Source of the DNA: Bacillus oleivorans
GTDB lineage: Bacteria; Bacillota; Bacilli; Bacillales; JC228
Assembly: GCF_900207585.1 (NCBI RefSeq)
Contig: NZ_OAOP01000002.1
Location: 124,001-188,000, forward strand
Length of the DNA: 64,000 nucleotides
Direction of reading: 5' to 3'
Positions 57,410 through 64,000 of this stretch are shown piece after piece; positions within the stretch are counted from its first letter, which is position 1; each line of letters starts with the position of its first letter. A program made the position numbers and the translations under genes. The notes beneath the pieces were generated by a model that saw nothing but the letters and a program-made list of their open reading frames with translations, did not search any database and was not told where the DNA came from.

Positions 57410-57835
57410 ATGGAGTTAACCGTAAAGTGGAATGAAAAAATGTCTTTTAGCGGTCAAACACCTTCTGGACATAAAATTAAAATGGATGCTGCCGAAGAAG
57501 TAGGCGGTGAGAATACAGGTCCAAGACCAACTGAACTGCTTCTTAACGCTGTTGCAGGATGTACGGGGATCGACATTATTTCGATATTGACGAAAATGCG
57601 GCTTCAGCCTACCTCGTTTCAAATGGATGTAAAAGGGGAGCGAGCTGATGATCATCCCAAACGTTTTACTTCGATTCATATTCACTATGCACTCGAAGGA
57701 GACTTGCCTGAAGAAAAGATCGTGCGTGCCATTGAATTATCGAAGGATAAATATTGTTCGGTTTCCCACTCCCTTAGTGCTGAGATTACGGTTAGTTATT
57801 CTATTAATGGTAAAGAAGGAGAAAAAACAAAATAA
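57410..57835 (+). CDS. OsmC family peroxiredoxin-like protein
   Basis: A 141-residue OsmC/Ohr-fold protein. The two family cysteines are in NAVAGCTGIDIISIL (about residue 51) and KYCSVSHSL (about 114), consistent with thiol peroxidase chemistry. The ATG at 57410 lies 8 nt after AAAGGAG; a GTG three codons earlier overlaps it. It is a single-gene unit between two terminators. The substrate (organic or fatty-acid peroxide) is not known. Confidence 0.88.
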   Translation: MELTVKWNEKMSFSGQTPSGHKIKMDAAEEVGGENTGPRPTELLLNAVAGCTGIDIISILTKMRLQPTSFQMDVKGERADDHPKRFTSIHIHYALEGDLPEEKIVRAIELSKDKYCSVSHSLSAEITVSYSINGKEGEKTK

Positions 57836-57865
57836 TTTCGGGTCTAACCGAATCGAAGATCTTTA

Positions 57866-57909
57866 TAAAGCAGGATACCAGAGTTATGCGGGTATGCTGC
57901 TTTTTTTGT
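57866..57909 (+). terminator. Terminator of the OsmC gene
   Basis: AAAGCAGGATACC pairs with GGGTATGCTGCTTT (one bulge), followed by seven T. Confidence 0.8.
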
Positions 57910-58072
57910 TGTCAATATTGTGCAAACCCTTACATTTTTTTGAATATTTAATAATGGGTTTTAATAGGTATTAATAGATAATTAGACAGGGGGTGGGGAT
58001 CGTCCCTACATGAAAACTGCTATTTGTTGGTGTCACTTCGTGTTTTTAGAAACATATTGTGGAGGTGTTGAT

Positions 58073-58372
58073 ATGAGCAATGAACAGTTAAGCGAAAAAC
58101 AGAAGGAGTATTGGAAAAAGAATCTTCGTTTGATTACATCGTTACTGGTGGTTTGGTTTTTGGTTTCATTATTTGCTGGTGTTATTTTAGCTCAGCCGCT
58201 TAGTAACATTTCCTTATTCCAATTGCCTTTATCGTTTTGGTTTGCCCATCAGGGCTCAATCATAGTGTTCATCATCCTGATATTTATTTACGCCGTCAAA
58301 ATGGACCGGCTTGACAAGGAGTACGGTGTAGAAGAGGTCATTTTGACAAAAGAGAAGGGGGATGAGTTATGA
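58073..58372 (+). CDS. DUF4212 sodium:solute symporter small subunit
   Basis: A 99-residue protein with two membrane helices (about 22-43 and 60-78), and the KQKEYWKKNLRLI block typical of DUF4212. GGAGGTG lies 6 nt before the ATG at 58073; the frame extends 21 codons upstream without a site. DUF4212 proteins are nearly always encoded just before an SSS-family transporter of the VC_2705 group, as here with a 4-nt overlap. Confidence 0.9.
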   Translation: MSNEQLSEKQKEYWKKNLRLITSLLVVWFLVSLFAGVILAQPLSNISLFQLPLSFWFAHQGSIIVFIILIFIYAVKMDRLDKEYGVEEVILTKEKGDEL

Positions 58373-60054
58373 GCGTTGAAGCACTAACACTCACCCTTGT
58401 TCTGATTACATTCGCCATTTATCTTTACATTGGCTGGTGGGCAAAAGTTAAAGATACCAGCCATTTCTTTGTCGCAGGTAATGAAATACCGGCAGTTGCT
58501 AACGGTGCAGCAATTGCAGCAGATTGGATGTCAGCAGCATCTTTTATTTCCATGGCAGGACTAATCTCCTTTTTAGGATATGACGGAACCATCTATTTAA
58601 TGGGCTGGACTGGCGGTTACGTCTTGCTTGCTTTGTTATTAGCTCCTTACCTTCGTAAATTTGGGCGCTATACAGTTCCTGATTTCATCGGGGATCGTTA
58701 TTACTCAAATGGAGCGAGAGCAGTTGCAGCGATTGCCACACTTTTCATTTCGTTAACCTATGTAGCTGGTCAAATGCGTGGGGTTGGAATTGTTTTTAGC
58801 CGATACTTACAAGTGGATATTGCGATTGGCGTATTAATTGGAATGGCAATTGTTGCCTTTTTCGCTGTATTGGGCGGCATGAAAGGGATCACCTGGACAC
58901 AAGTCGTTCAATACTTTATTCTCATCATCGCTTTTATCATTCCTGCGGCAGCCATTTCACTACAACTCACAGGTATACCAGTTCCTCAAATAGGATTTAC
59001 CTTCTCCGATATTGCACAAAGATTAAGCAGTTTACAAGTAGAACTTGGAATGACGGAATTTTTGGCTCCATTCCAAAATCTATCGGGTCTCAACGTCTTT
59101 GCGGTGACGTTGGCATTAATGCTCGGTACAGCTGGTCTGCCACACGTAATTGTCCGATTTTACACCGTTAAAGATGTCCGTTCTGCCCGCTGGTCAGCCG
59201 GGTGGGCATTAATCTTTATTGCATTGCTGTATACAACTGCACCTGTTGTCGGTGTCTTTGCAAAGTTTAATTTAATTGAAAGCCTTCATGATCAGCCAAT
59301 CGCAGATGTAAGAGAAATTAGCTGGGTAAGTAAATGGGAAGAAACTGGTCTTCTGACATTAGAAGATAAAAATGGAGACGGAATCCTTACGTTTGCAAGT
59401 ACTGATTCACCTGAGAATGAAGTAAGGATTGATCAGGATATTATTGTTCTTTCTACACCAGAAGTAGCTGACTTGTCGCCTTTTGTAATTGCATTGGTTG
59501 CAGCCGGCGGATTAGCTGCTGCCTTGTCAACTGCTTCCGGATTGCTGCTTGCGATGTCTAGTGCGATTTCTCACGATTTGTATTACCGGATTTTCAAACC
59601 AGGTGCCAGTGAAATACAGCGGTTAAGGGTTGGCCGGATCATGATTTTCCTGGCTGTTCTTGTTGCTGGTTATTTTGGCATTAATCCGCCGGGCTTTGTA
59701 GGGGAAGTGGTTGCTTTTGCATTTGGATTGGCAGCTTCTAGTCTATTCCCTGCCATTTTACTTGGTATTTTTGATAAACGGATGAATCGTGAAGGGGCAA
59801 CCTGGGGAATTATCGTCGGCTTAGCCTTTACTTTAACGATGCTATTGCTGATGCGTTCCGTTCAAATCTTTGGCACAGAAGCACAAGTGGTTGAAAGCTT
59901 CTTTGGCATCAATGCACAGGGTATTGGGGTTGTAGGAGCGCTGCTTAACTTTATTGTGGCTTACTCAGTGTCTAGGGCAACAAAAGCTCCGCCAGAGGAA
60001 ATTTCAAAAATGGTTGAAGACATTCGGATTCCGCGCATTTCAAAAGAGGGATAA
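58369..60054 (+). CDS. Sodium:solute symporter (VC_2705-like, organic acid)
   Basis: A 561-residue SSS-family transporter with about 13 membrane segments. ANGAAIAADWMSAASFISMAG near residues 44-64 and GLPHVIVRFYTVKDV near 256-270 are family blocks. A soluble insertion near 305-365 contains DKNGDGILTF (333-342), which resembles an EF-hand calcium loop. Related to acetate/propionate permeases such as ActP. Its start overlaps the DUF4212 stop. Likely brings in a short-chain acid used by the synthetase downstream. Confidence 0.9.
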   Translation: MSVEALTLTLVLITFAIYLYIGWWAKVKDTSHFFVAGNEIPAVANGAAIAADWMSAASFISMAGLISFLGYDGTIYLMGWTGGYVLLALLLAPYLRKFGRYTVPDFIGDRYYSNGARAVAAIATLFISLTYVAGQMRGVGIVFSRYLQVDIAIGVLIGMAIVAFFAVLGGMKGITWTQVVQYFILIIAFIIPAAAISLQLTGIPVPQIGFTFSDIAQRLSSLQVELGMTEFLAPFQNLSGLNVFAVTLALMLGTAGLPHVIVRFYTVKDVRSARWSAGWALIFIALLYTTAPVVGVFAKFNLIESLHDQPIADVREISWVSKWEETGLLTLEDKNGDGILTFASTDSPENEVRIDQDIIVLSTPEVADLSPFVIALVAAGGLAAALSTASGLLLAMSSAISHDLYYRIFKPGASEIQRLRVGRIMIFLAVLVAGYFGINPPGFVGEVVAFAFGLAASSLFPAILLGIFDKRMNREGATWGIIVGLAFTLTMLLLMRSVQIFGTEAQVVESFFGINAQGIGVVGALLNFIVAYSVSRATKAPPEEISKMVEDIRIPRISKEG

Positions 60055-60128
60055 CATTAAAAATATTAAAAGGAGGGGTTCCCCCTCCCTTCGCCATATA
60101 CATTCCAAAAACAGGAAGGGTAAAATTT

Positions 60129-60557
60129 ATGACTATGATTGTTCTCTTATGTCTCGTGACAGCCTTATATATTTTACATCCCTATCTGAATATCGTTGTG
60201 TTAAAAAAAGTAGTGGGAATTACTTTATTTGTGGAGCTATTTTACTTAATTGGCCACTACATGTCGGGATGGCCATTCCCGACACCAGAAGTTATTTTGC
60301 AAATTGCGATTGTTGTTGCTGTTGGGGTAGCTTTAGGAGTTATCTTTTCCCGAATCTGGCCGTTGCCGGAAAACAAAGGGTTTGAACGTATTTTTCGGAC
60401 TGTGCTAATTGTTGTGCCGTCACTTGGGATTGGGATCGGCTTTCAGCTACTGCTTCAGGGTCAGTACGCGACACAAGCCCTCTATCTCGTCTTTTCCCTG
60501 TCCTCATGGCTTGGTTCAGGTCATTTTATCAAAAAAGCACAAGTGTCGATAAAATAA
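60129..60557 (+). CDS. Small integral membrane protein
   Basis: A 142-residue protein with four hydrophobic segments (about 2-20, 24-44, 54-74 and 90-135). No family I can name. AGGAAGGG lies 8 nt before the ATG. It sits between the symporter and the acyl-CoA synthetase in the same direction, so it is probably an accessory of the uptake system. Confidence 0.75.
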   Translation: MTMIVLLCLVTALYILHPYLNIVVLKKVVGITLFVELFYLIGHYMSGWPFPTPEVILQIAIVVAVGVALGVIFSRIWPLPENKGFERIFRTVLIVVPSLGIGIGFQLLLQGQYATQALYLVFSLSSWLGSGHFIKKAQVSIK

Positions 60558-60602
60558 GGAATCAAGAGAGAATTATTAAAAAGAGAAGGGAGTAAAAGAA
60601 AA

Positions 60603-62195
60603 ATGATTACCCCACTAACTCCATTAGATTGGAAGCGGAGAGCAATTAAATATTATCCCAATAAGATAGCTGTTATTGACGGGGAAAAGCAATTTACCTA
60701 TGAACAGTTTGGCAAGCGGATAGACAGGCTATCAGTTGCGTTGCATAAAGCAGGGATCAGAAAAGGGGACCATGTAGCCGTGATGCTGCCAAACACTCAT
60801 TATATGCTGGAGTGCTTCTATGGAATCAGTCAGCTTGGGGCCGCGATGGTCCCATTAAATTACCGTTTATCAGCTAACGATCTGGAATACATTATTAATC
60901 ATAGTGATGCGAAAAAGCTAATTGTAGATGCACAATTTGCTGAACCGATTGAGAAAGTTGCCGATCAGCTTTCGCTTCGGCAAATTATCATTGTATCTGT
61001 TGAAGGATATGAGACTTCATTAGACGGAATTGATTATGAGGCTTTTCTCGAGAATATCCCTGTACACGAAGCTCCACCAGAAGTTGAAATAGATGAAAAT
61101 CTGCTCTTAACGGTAAATTATACAAGTGGAACAACATCAAAACCTAAAGGGGTAATGCTCACGCACAGGGCTAATTATATAAATGCAGCTAACTTTATGT
61201 ATCATCTTAATGTCAAGCATGATGACGTTTACCTTCATACACTTCCAATGTTCCATGCCAATGGCTGGGGCGGCGTATGGGCAATTACTGCTGCAGGAGC
61301 CACGCATGTATGTTTAAGAAAAGTAGAACCCCCCATTATTCTAGATTTATTTGAAACGAAGGATATTACGCTTTTATGCGGAGCACCAACCGTTATCAAT
61401 ATGCTTGTAAATGATCCAAAAGCAAAGGAAACCCATATCAAAACCAACCCGCGCATGGCAACAGCCGGAGCCCCTCCAGCCGCGGCGCTCATTCAAAAAG
61501 CTCAAGAAATTCTTGGATTAAATATGATCCATGTCTATGGGTTAACTGAAACATCGCCTTTTATTCTATACTGTGAATGGAAAAAGGACTTTGATTTCTT
61601 AGCTTCAGATAAACAAGCGACCATTAAGGCAAGGCAAGGAATTGAATTAGCCTTTAATGGGGAGACAAAGGTTGTACGTCCAAACGGGGAAGAAGTAGCG
61701 TGGGACGGAGAAGAGTTGGGAGAAATCATAACAAGAGGAAATGTCGTAATGGCCGGCTATTATAAAAATCCCGAAAGGACAGCCGAAGCCATCAAAGACG
61801 GATGGTTTTATACAGGAGATTTAGCTGTAACTCATCCGGATGGTTATATTGAGATTCGTGACCGTGCCAAAGATTTAATTATTTCAGGTGGTGAAAATAT
61901 TTCTTCCACGGAAGTAGAAGGTGTTCTATATAAGCATCCAGCTGTAAGGGAAGTTGCTGTAATCGCAATTCCAGATGAAAAATGGGGTGAGGTTCCAAAA
62001 GCGATCATTGTGCTGCAGCCAGATGTACAAGTAAGCAAAAATGAGATCATCGATTATTGCCGTGCCAATATGGCTCACTTTAAAACGCCAAAGGCGATTG
62101 ATTTCGTAGATTCCCTTCCAAAAACAGCGACAGGGAAATTGCAAAAATATGTTTTAAGGGAAATGCATTGGAAAGGGAAGAAAAAAGTGAACTAA
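60603..62195 (+). CDS. AMP-forming acyl-CoA synthetase
   Basis: A 530-residue ANL-superfamily ligase. P-loop motif YTSGTTSKPKGVMLTH near residues 174-189. HVYGLTE near 310. GWFYTGDLA near 400. Catalytic lysine region LPKTATGKLQKYVLRE near the C-terminus. Sequence resembles fatty-acid or medium-chain acyl-CoA ligases more than acetyl-CoA synthetase (acetyl-CoA synthetases are about 100 residues longer). Likely activates the acid imported by the neighbouring symporter. GAAGGGAG precedes the ATG. Confidence 0.88.
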   Translation: MITPLTPLDWKRRAIKYYPNKIAVIDGEKQFTYEQFGKRIDRLSVALHKAGIRKGDHVAVMLPNTHYMLECFYGISQLGAAMVPLNYRLSANDLEYIINHSDAKKLIVDAQFAEPIEKVADQLSLRQIIIVSVEGYETSLDGIDYEAFLENIPVHEAPPEVEIDENLLLTVNYTSGTTSKPKGVMLTHRANYINAANFMYHLNVKHDDVYLHTLPMFHANGWGGVWAITAAGATHVCLRKVEPPIILDLFETKDITLLCGAPTVINMLVNDPKAKETHIKTNPRMATAGAPPAAALIQKAQEILGLNMIHVYGLTETSPFILYCEWKKDFDFLASDKQATIKARQGIELAFNGETKVVRPNGEEVAWDGEELGEIITRGNVVMAGYYKNPERTAEAIKDGWFYTGDLAVTHPDGYIEIRDRAKDLIISGGENISSTEVEGVLYKHPAVREVAVIAIPDEKWGEVPKAIIVLQPDVQVSKNEIIDYCRANMAHFKTPKAIDFVDSLPKTATGKLQKYVLREMHWKGKKKVN

Positions 62196-62201
62196 GGCGT
62201 G

Positions 62202-62244
62202 AAGAGTGGGATTGGCTATAAATCGATCCCACTTTTGCTTTTCT
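62202..62244 (+). terminator. Terminator of the acyl-CoA synthetase operon
   Basis: AGTGGGAT pairs with ATCCCACT around a 13-nt loop, followed by TTTGCTTTT. Confidence 0.7.
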
Positions 62245-62285
62245 CAACTAAAGATGGATAGAACTGCGAAATTATAGATATGGCA

Positions 62286-62435
62286 GCCCGATAAAGATTA
62301 AGAGCCCCCAATAATCGAAATGTTAACCCAATTATAGGATTCCCCGCCCAATTATTTAAGGTAACAGCCCAATAATTCACAGATTCCGCCCAAAAAACAG
62401 GACCACTCAATTCATAATCCAGATTTTCGCTCTCT
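62286..62435. repeat. Phased array C: GCCC core every 20-21 bp
   Basis: Cores lie at about 62286 (GCCCGATAA), 62306 (CCCCAATAAT), 62326 (ACCCAATTAT), 62346 (GCCCAATTAT), 62367 (GCCCAATAAT), 62388 (GCCCAAAAAA), 62408 (CTCAATTC, degenerate) and 62429 (GCTCTC). Same period, core and convergent-gene setting as array A. It fills most of the gap between the acyl-CoA synthetase and the sirtuin gene. Confidence 0.8.
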
Positions 62436-62444
62436 CATCATTGA

Positions 62445-63158
62445 TTAAATAGTAAGATCTTGATCTAATTCGTGCAGAAGCTCGCCAATTTTTCGATCAT
62501 GAATCATCATATCTGCGAAAAAATCCATGCTAGTCGGCTCTTGATTCACAATCACAAGCTTAGCCCCATTTTCTTTTGCAAAAAGCGGAAACTGATTGGC
62601 AGGCGTTACTGAAAGAGAAGAGCCGAGTACAATAAATAATTCTGCTTTTTCTGTTTCCCTTAAAGCGAAATCAAACGCATCCTTGGGTAAAGCCTCTCCA
62701 AATAAAACAATTGATGGACGCAAGATTCCGCCACATTCACAATAATAGTCCGCTTTGATATATTCCTCACTGCTGTATTCTTTTCCGCAAGCTTGGCAGT
62801 GAAGTTTTTGCAAGGTTCCATGCAGTTCAGCCACACGGGTAGAGCCCGCGAGCTGATGAAACCCGTCTACATTTTGAGTAATAATCGATTGAATCAATCC
62901 TTGTTCTTCCCATTTTGCAAGAATATAATGGCCGTTATGAGGTTTATATTCTTTTACCCCCAGTACTCGGTTCCGATAGAATTCAATAAATTCCTGAACA
63001 TTTTCATTTAGAGCTTTTATACTTGCAATTTGACTAGGATCTTTGTGCTTCCACAGTCCATTCGAGGAGCGGAAATCCGGGAGGCCGCTCTCAGTCGACA
63101 TGCCAGCCCCAGTAAAAATAACCGTATAATTAGAATCAATCAGCCACTGTTTTAGCAA
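62445..63158 (-). CDS. Sirtuin-type NAD-dependent protein deacylase
   Basis: A 237-residue Sir2-family enzyme. NAD-binding FTGAGMSTESGLPDFR near residues 17-32. Catalytic His region TQNVDGFHQLAGS and ELHGTL near 105-125. Zinc site CQAC...CECGG near 130-155. VLGSSLSVTPAN near 190. The TTG at 63158 lies 6 nt after GAGGTGG, so I rejected the 55-codon upstream extension. Probably reverses lysine acetylation; the convergent acyl-CoA synthetase is a plausible substrate. Confidence 0.92.
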   Translation of the reverse strand: MLKQWLIDSNYTVIFTGAGMSTESGLPDFRSSNGLWKHKDPSQIASIKALNENVQEFIEFYRNRVLGVKEYKPHNGHYILAKWEEQGLIQSIITQNVDGFHQLAGSTRVAELHGTLQKLHCQACGKEYSSEEYIKADYYCECGGILRPSIVLFGEALPKDAFDFALRETEKAELFIVLGSSLSVTPANQFPLFAKENGAKLVIVNQEPTSMDFFADMMIHDRKIGELLHELDQDLTI

Positions 63159-63367
63159 AGTCGTCCACCTCACGTGAGTTTTCAATATTTGATATGTAAA
63201 ACTTAACATATCATTTCCAACAGTTAAACGTTTAATATGGCTTATTTCGAATGCTATTGGAGTTTTTGTAAAATTTATACTAAAATAAGAATTAGCAATT
63301 ATTGTTTTTGTAAGCGATTCCACCGGAGGAAGGAGGGCCTTCTTCTCTATTGAAGAAGCAAAGACTT

Positions 63368-64000
63368 ATGAGTAAACTGACGAGAAACTCATTCCCGGCT
63401 TCACCCATTGAAGCATGGGAAACGCTCTCTTTAAAGACATTAAAAACGGAAACTCTTGAAGCTTTACAGACCAAAACCTATGAAAATATCATTCTTTCTC
63501 CCTTATATACCTCAAAAGACAAGGGGCTGGATGGTGCACAGGTTCCGCCAGGGTTAGCCCCATTTATTAGAGGAGTCAAGGAAGCAGATGGATTGAATAG
63601 AGGATGGAAGGTAGCGCAATGGATTACTTCTTCACCTTCAGGTCCTGAGGATATTAAGTCTCTTGAAGACAAAGGGCAGGATGTAATTTCCTTTCAAACT
63701 GGTTCGTTTTCGGAAAATGAACTTGAGAAATGGAAAGAAATCATCGCGATTTTTCCGCTTAAAGAAGTGTTCATTGAACTTGGAGTCAAGGAACATAACT
63801 GGCTTTTTAAACATGACTTTTTGTATGCAAGCAAAGGATTTATCGGTTTTGATCCGATAAAAGCTTTGATTGAACGGGAAAGCAGCCAAGATGAATTGCA
63901 CGGCTATTATTCATACCTATCTCATGCTGTGAAACATTCAAGTTTCGAACAAAGAAATATTTTAATAGATAATACCATTTTTCATAATAGCGGCGCGGAC
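63368..64000 (+). CDS. mutA: Methylmalonyl-CoA mutase small subunit, 3' end missing
   Basis: The frame is open to the last base, giving 211 visible codons. DGAQVPPGLAPFIRGVKEADGLNRGWKVAQ near residues 54-83 and a terminal DNTIFHNSGAD are typical of the small (beta) subunit. With the large subunit, expected just downstream, it interconverts methylmalonyl-CoA and succinyl-CoA using adenosylcobalamin. The ATG at 63368 lacks a close ribosome binding site. An in-frame TTG at 63350, 12 nt after AGGAGGG, is an alternative start. Divergent from the sirtuin gene. Confidence 0.9.
   Translation, partial: MSKLTRNSFPASPIEAWETLSLKTLKTETLEALQTKTYENIILSPLYTSKDKGLDGAQVPPGLAPFIRGVKEADGLNRGWKVAQWITSSPSGPEDIKSLEDKGQDVISFQTGSFSENELEKWKEIIAIFPLKEVFIELGVKEHNWLFKHDFLYASKGFIGFDPIKALIERESSQDELHGYYSYLSHAVKHSSFEQRNILIDNTIFHNSGAD

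Overview
The window is chromosomal DNA from a spore-forming, competence-gene-bearing member of the Bacillaceae. The evidence is a complete comG operon, spoIIIAA-AH, spoIVB and spo0A, low GC, AGGAGG-type ribosome binding sites with many TTG/GTG starts, and near-continuous gene order with the Bacillus subtilis yqg-comG-gcv-spoIIIA-acc-dxs-recN-spo0A-bkd region. The species cannot be named from the sequence; it differs from B. subtilis in gene content.

Layout. 1-3.2 kb: end of a yqgU-like gene, two small membrane proteins (DUF2759, DUF2626), a metallo-hydrolase and a MidA-type methyltransferase. 3.4-8.1 kb: comGA-comGG DNA-uptake pseudopilus operon, then shikimate kinase and yqzE. 8.2-10.6 kb: yqhG and a SNF2-family helicase on the minus strand. 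10.8-15.2 kb: tandem glycine riboswitch and gcvT-gcvPA-gcvPB. 15.2-15.9 kb: a long phased repeat array. 15.9-18.0 kb (minus): a cysteine-rich lytic-transglycosylase-like protein, an AAA ATPase and a rhodanese protein. 18.2-21.1 kb: B12-dependent ribonucleotide reductase nrdJ behind apparent LexA and NrdR sites. 21.2-25.6 kb: patatin, yqhP, yqhR, aroQ, an M24 peptidase and efp. 25.8-31.0 kb: the spoIIIA operon behind a sigma-E-like promoter. 31.1-32.8 kb: a structured Bacillus-type repeat and a chemoreceptor. 33.0-44.5 kb: accBC, an Asp23 protein, nusB, folD, xseAB, ispA, dxs, tlyA, argR/ahrC and recN. 44.5-45.0 kb: 120-bp tandem structured repeats. 45.0-47.7 kb: spoIVB, a second phased array, and spo0A. 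47.9-57.3 kb: a phosphodiesterase, yqzF, bkdR and a sigma-54-driven bcd-lpdV-bkdAA-bkdAB-bkdB operon. 57.4-64.0 kb: OsmC protein, a sodium:solute symporter operon with an acyl-CoA synthetase, a third phased array, a sirtuin, and the start of methylmalonyl-CoA mutase small subunit.

How it fits together. Many genes are housekeeping (fatty acid, isoprenoid, one-carbon and DNA repair). The right-hand third is acyl-CoA metabolism: branched-chain amino acid breakdown (BkdR, Bcd, BCKDH complex), organic-acid uptake and activation, a sirtuin that could deacylate the synthetase, and a B12-dependent mutase that would take propionyl-CoA-derived carbon to succinyl-CoA.

Most unusual signal. Three intergenic regions (about 15.39-15.82, 46.40-46.65 and 62.29-62.43 kb) carry arrays of a short core, GCCCAAWTA or GCTCCAAAA, recurring every 20-21 bp (mean about 20.4 bp, close to two DNA turns) with largely unrelated sequence between the cores. 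I recognise no named element of this kind. Other points of interest are the LexA plus NrdR control region of nrdJ, exact 120-bp tandem hairpin repeats, a spoIIIAD gene that seems to lack a standard start codon, and a bkd operon without ptb and buk.
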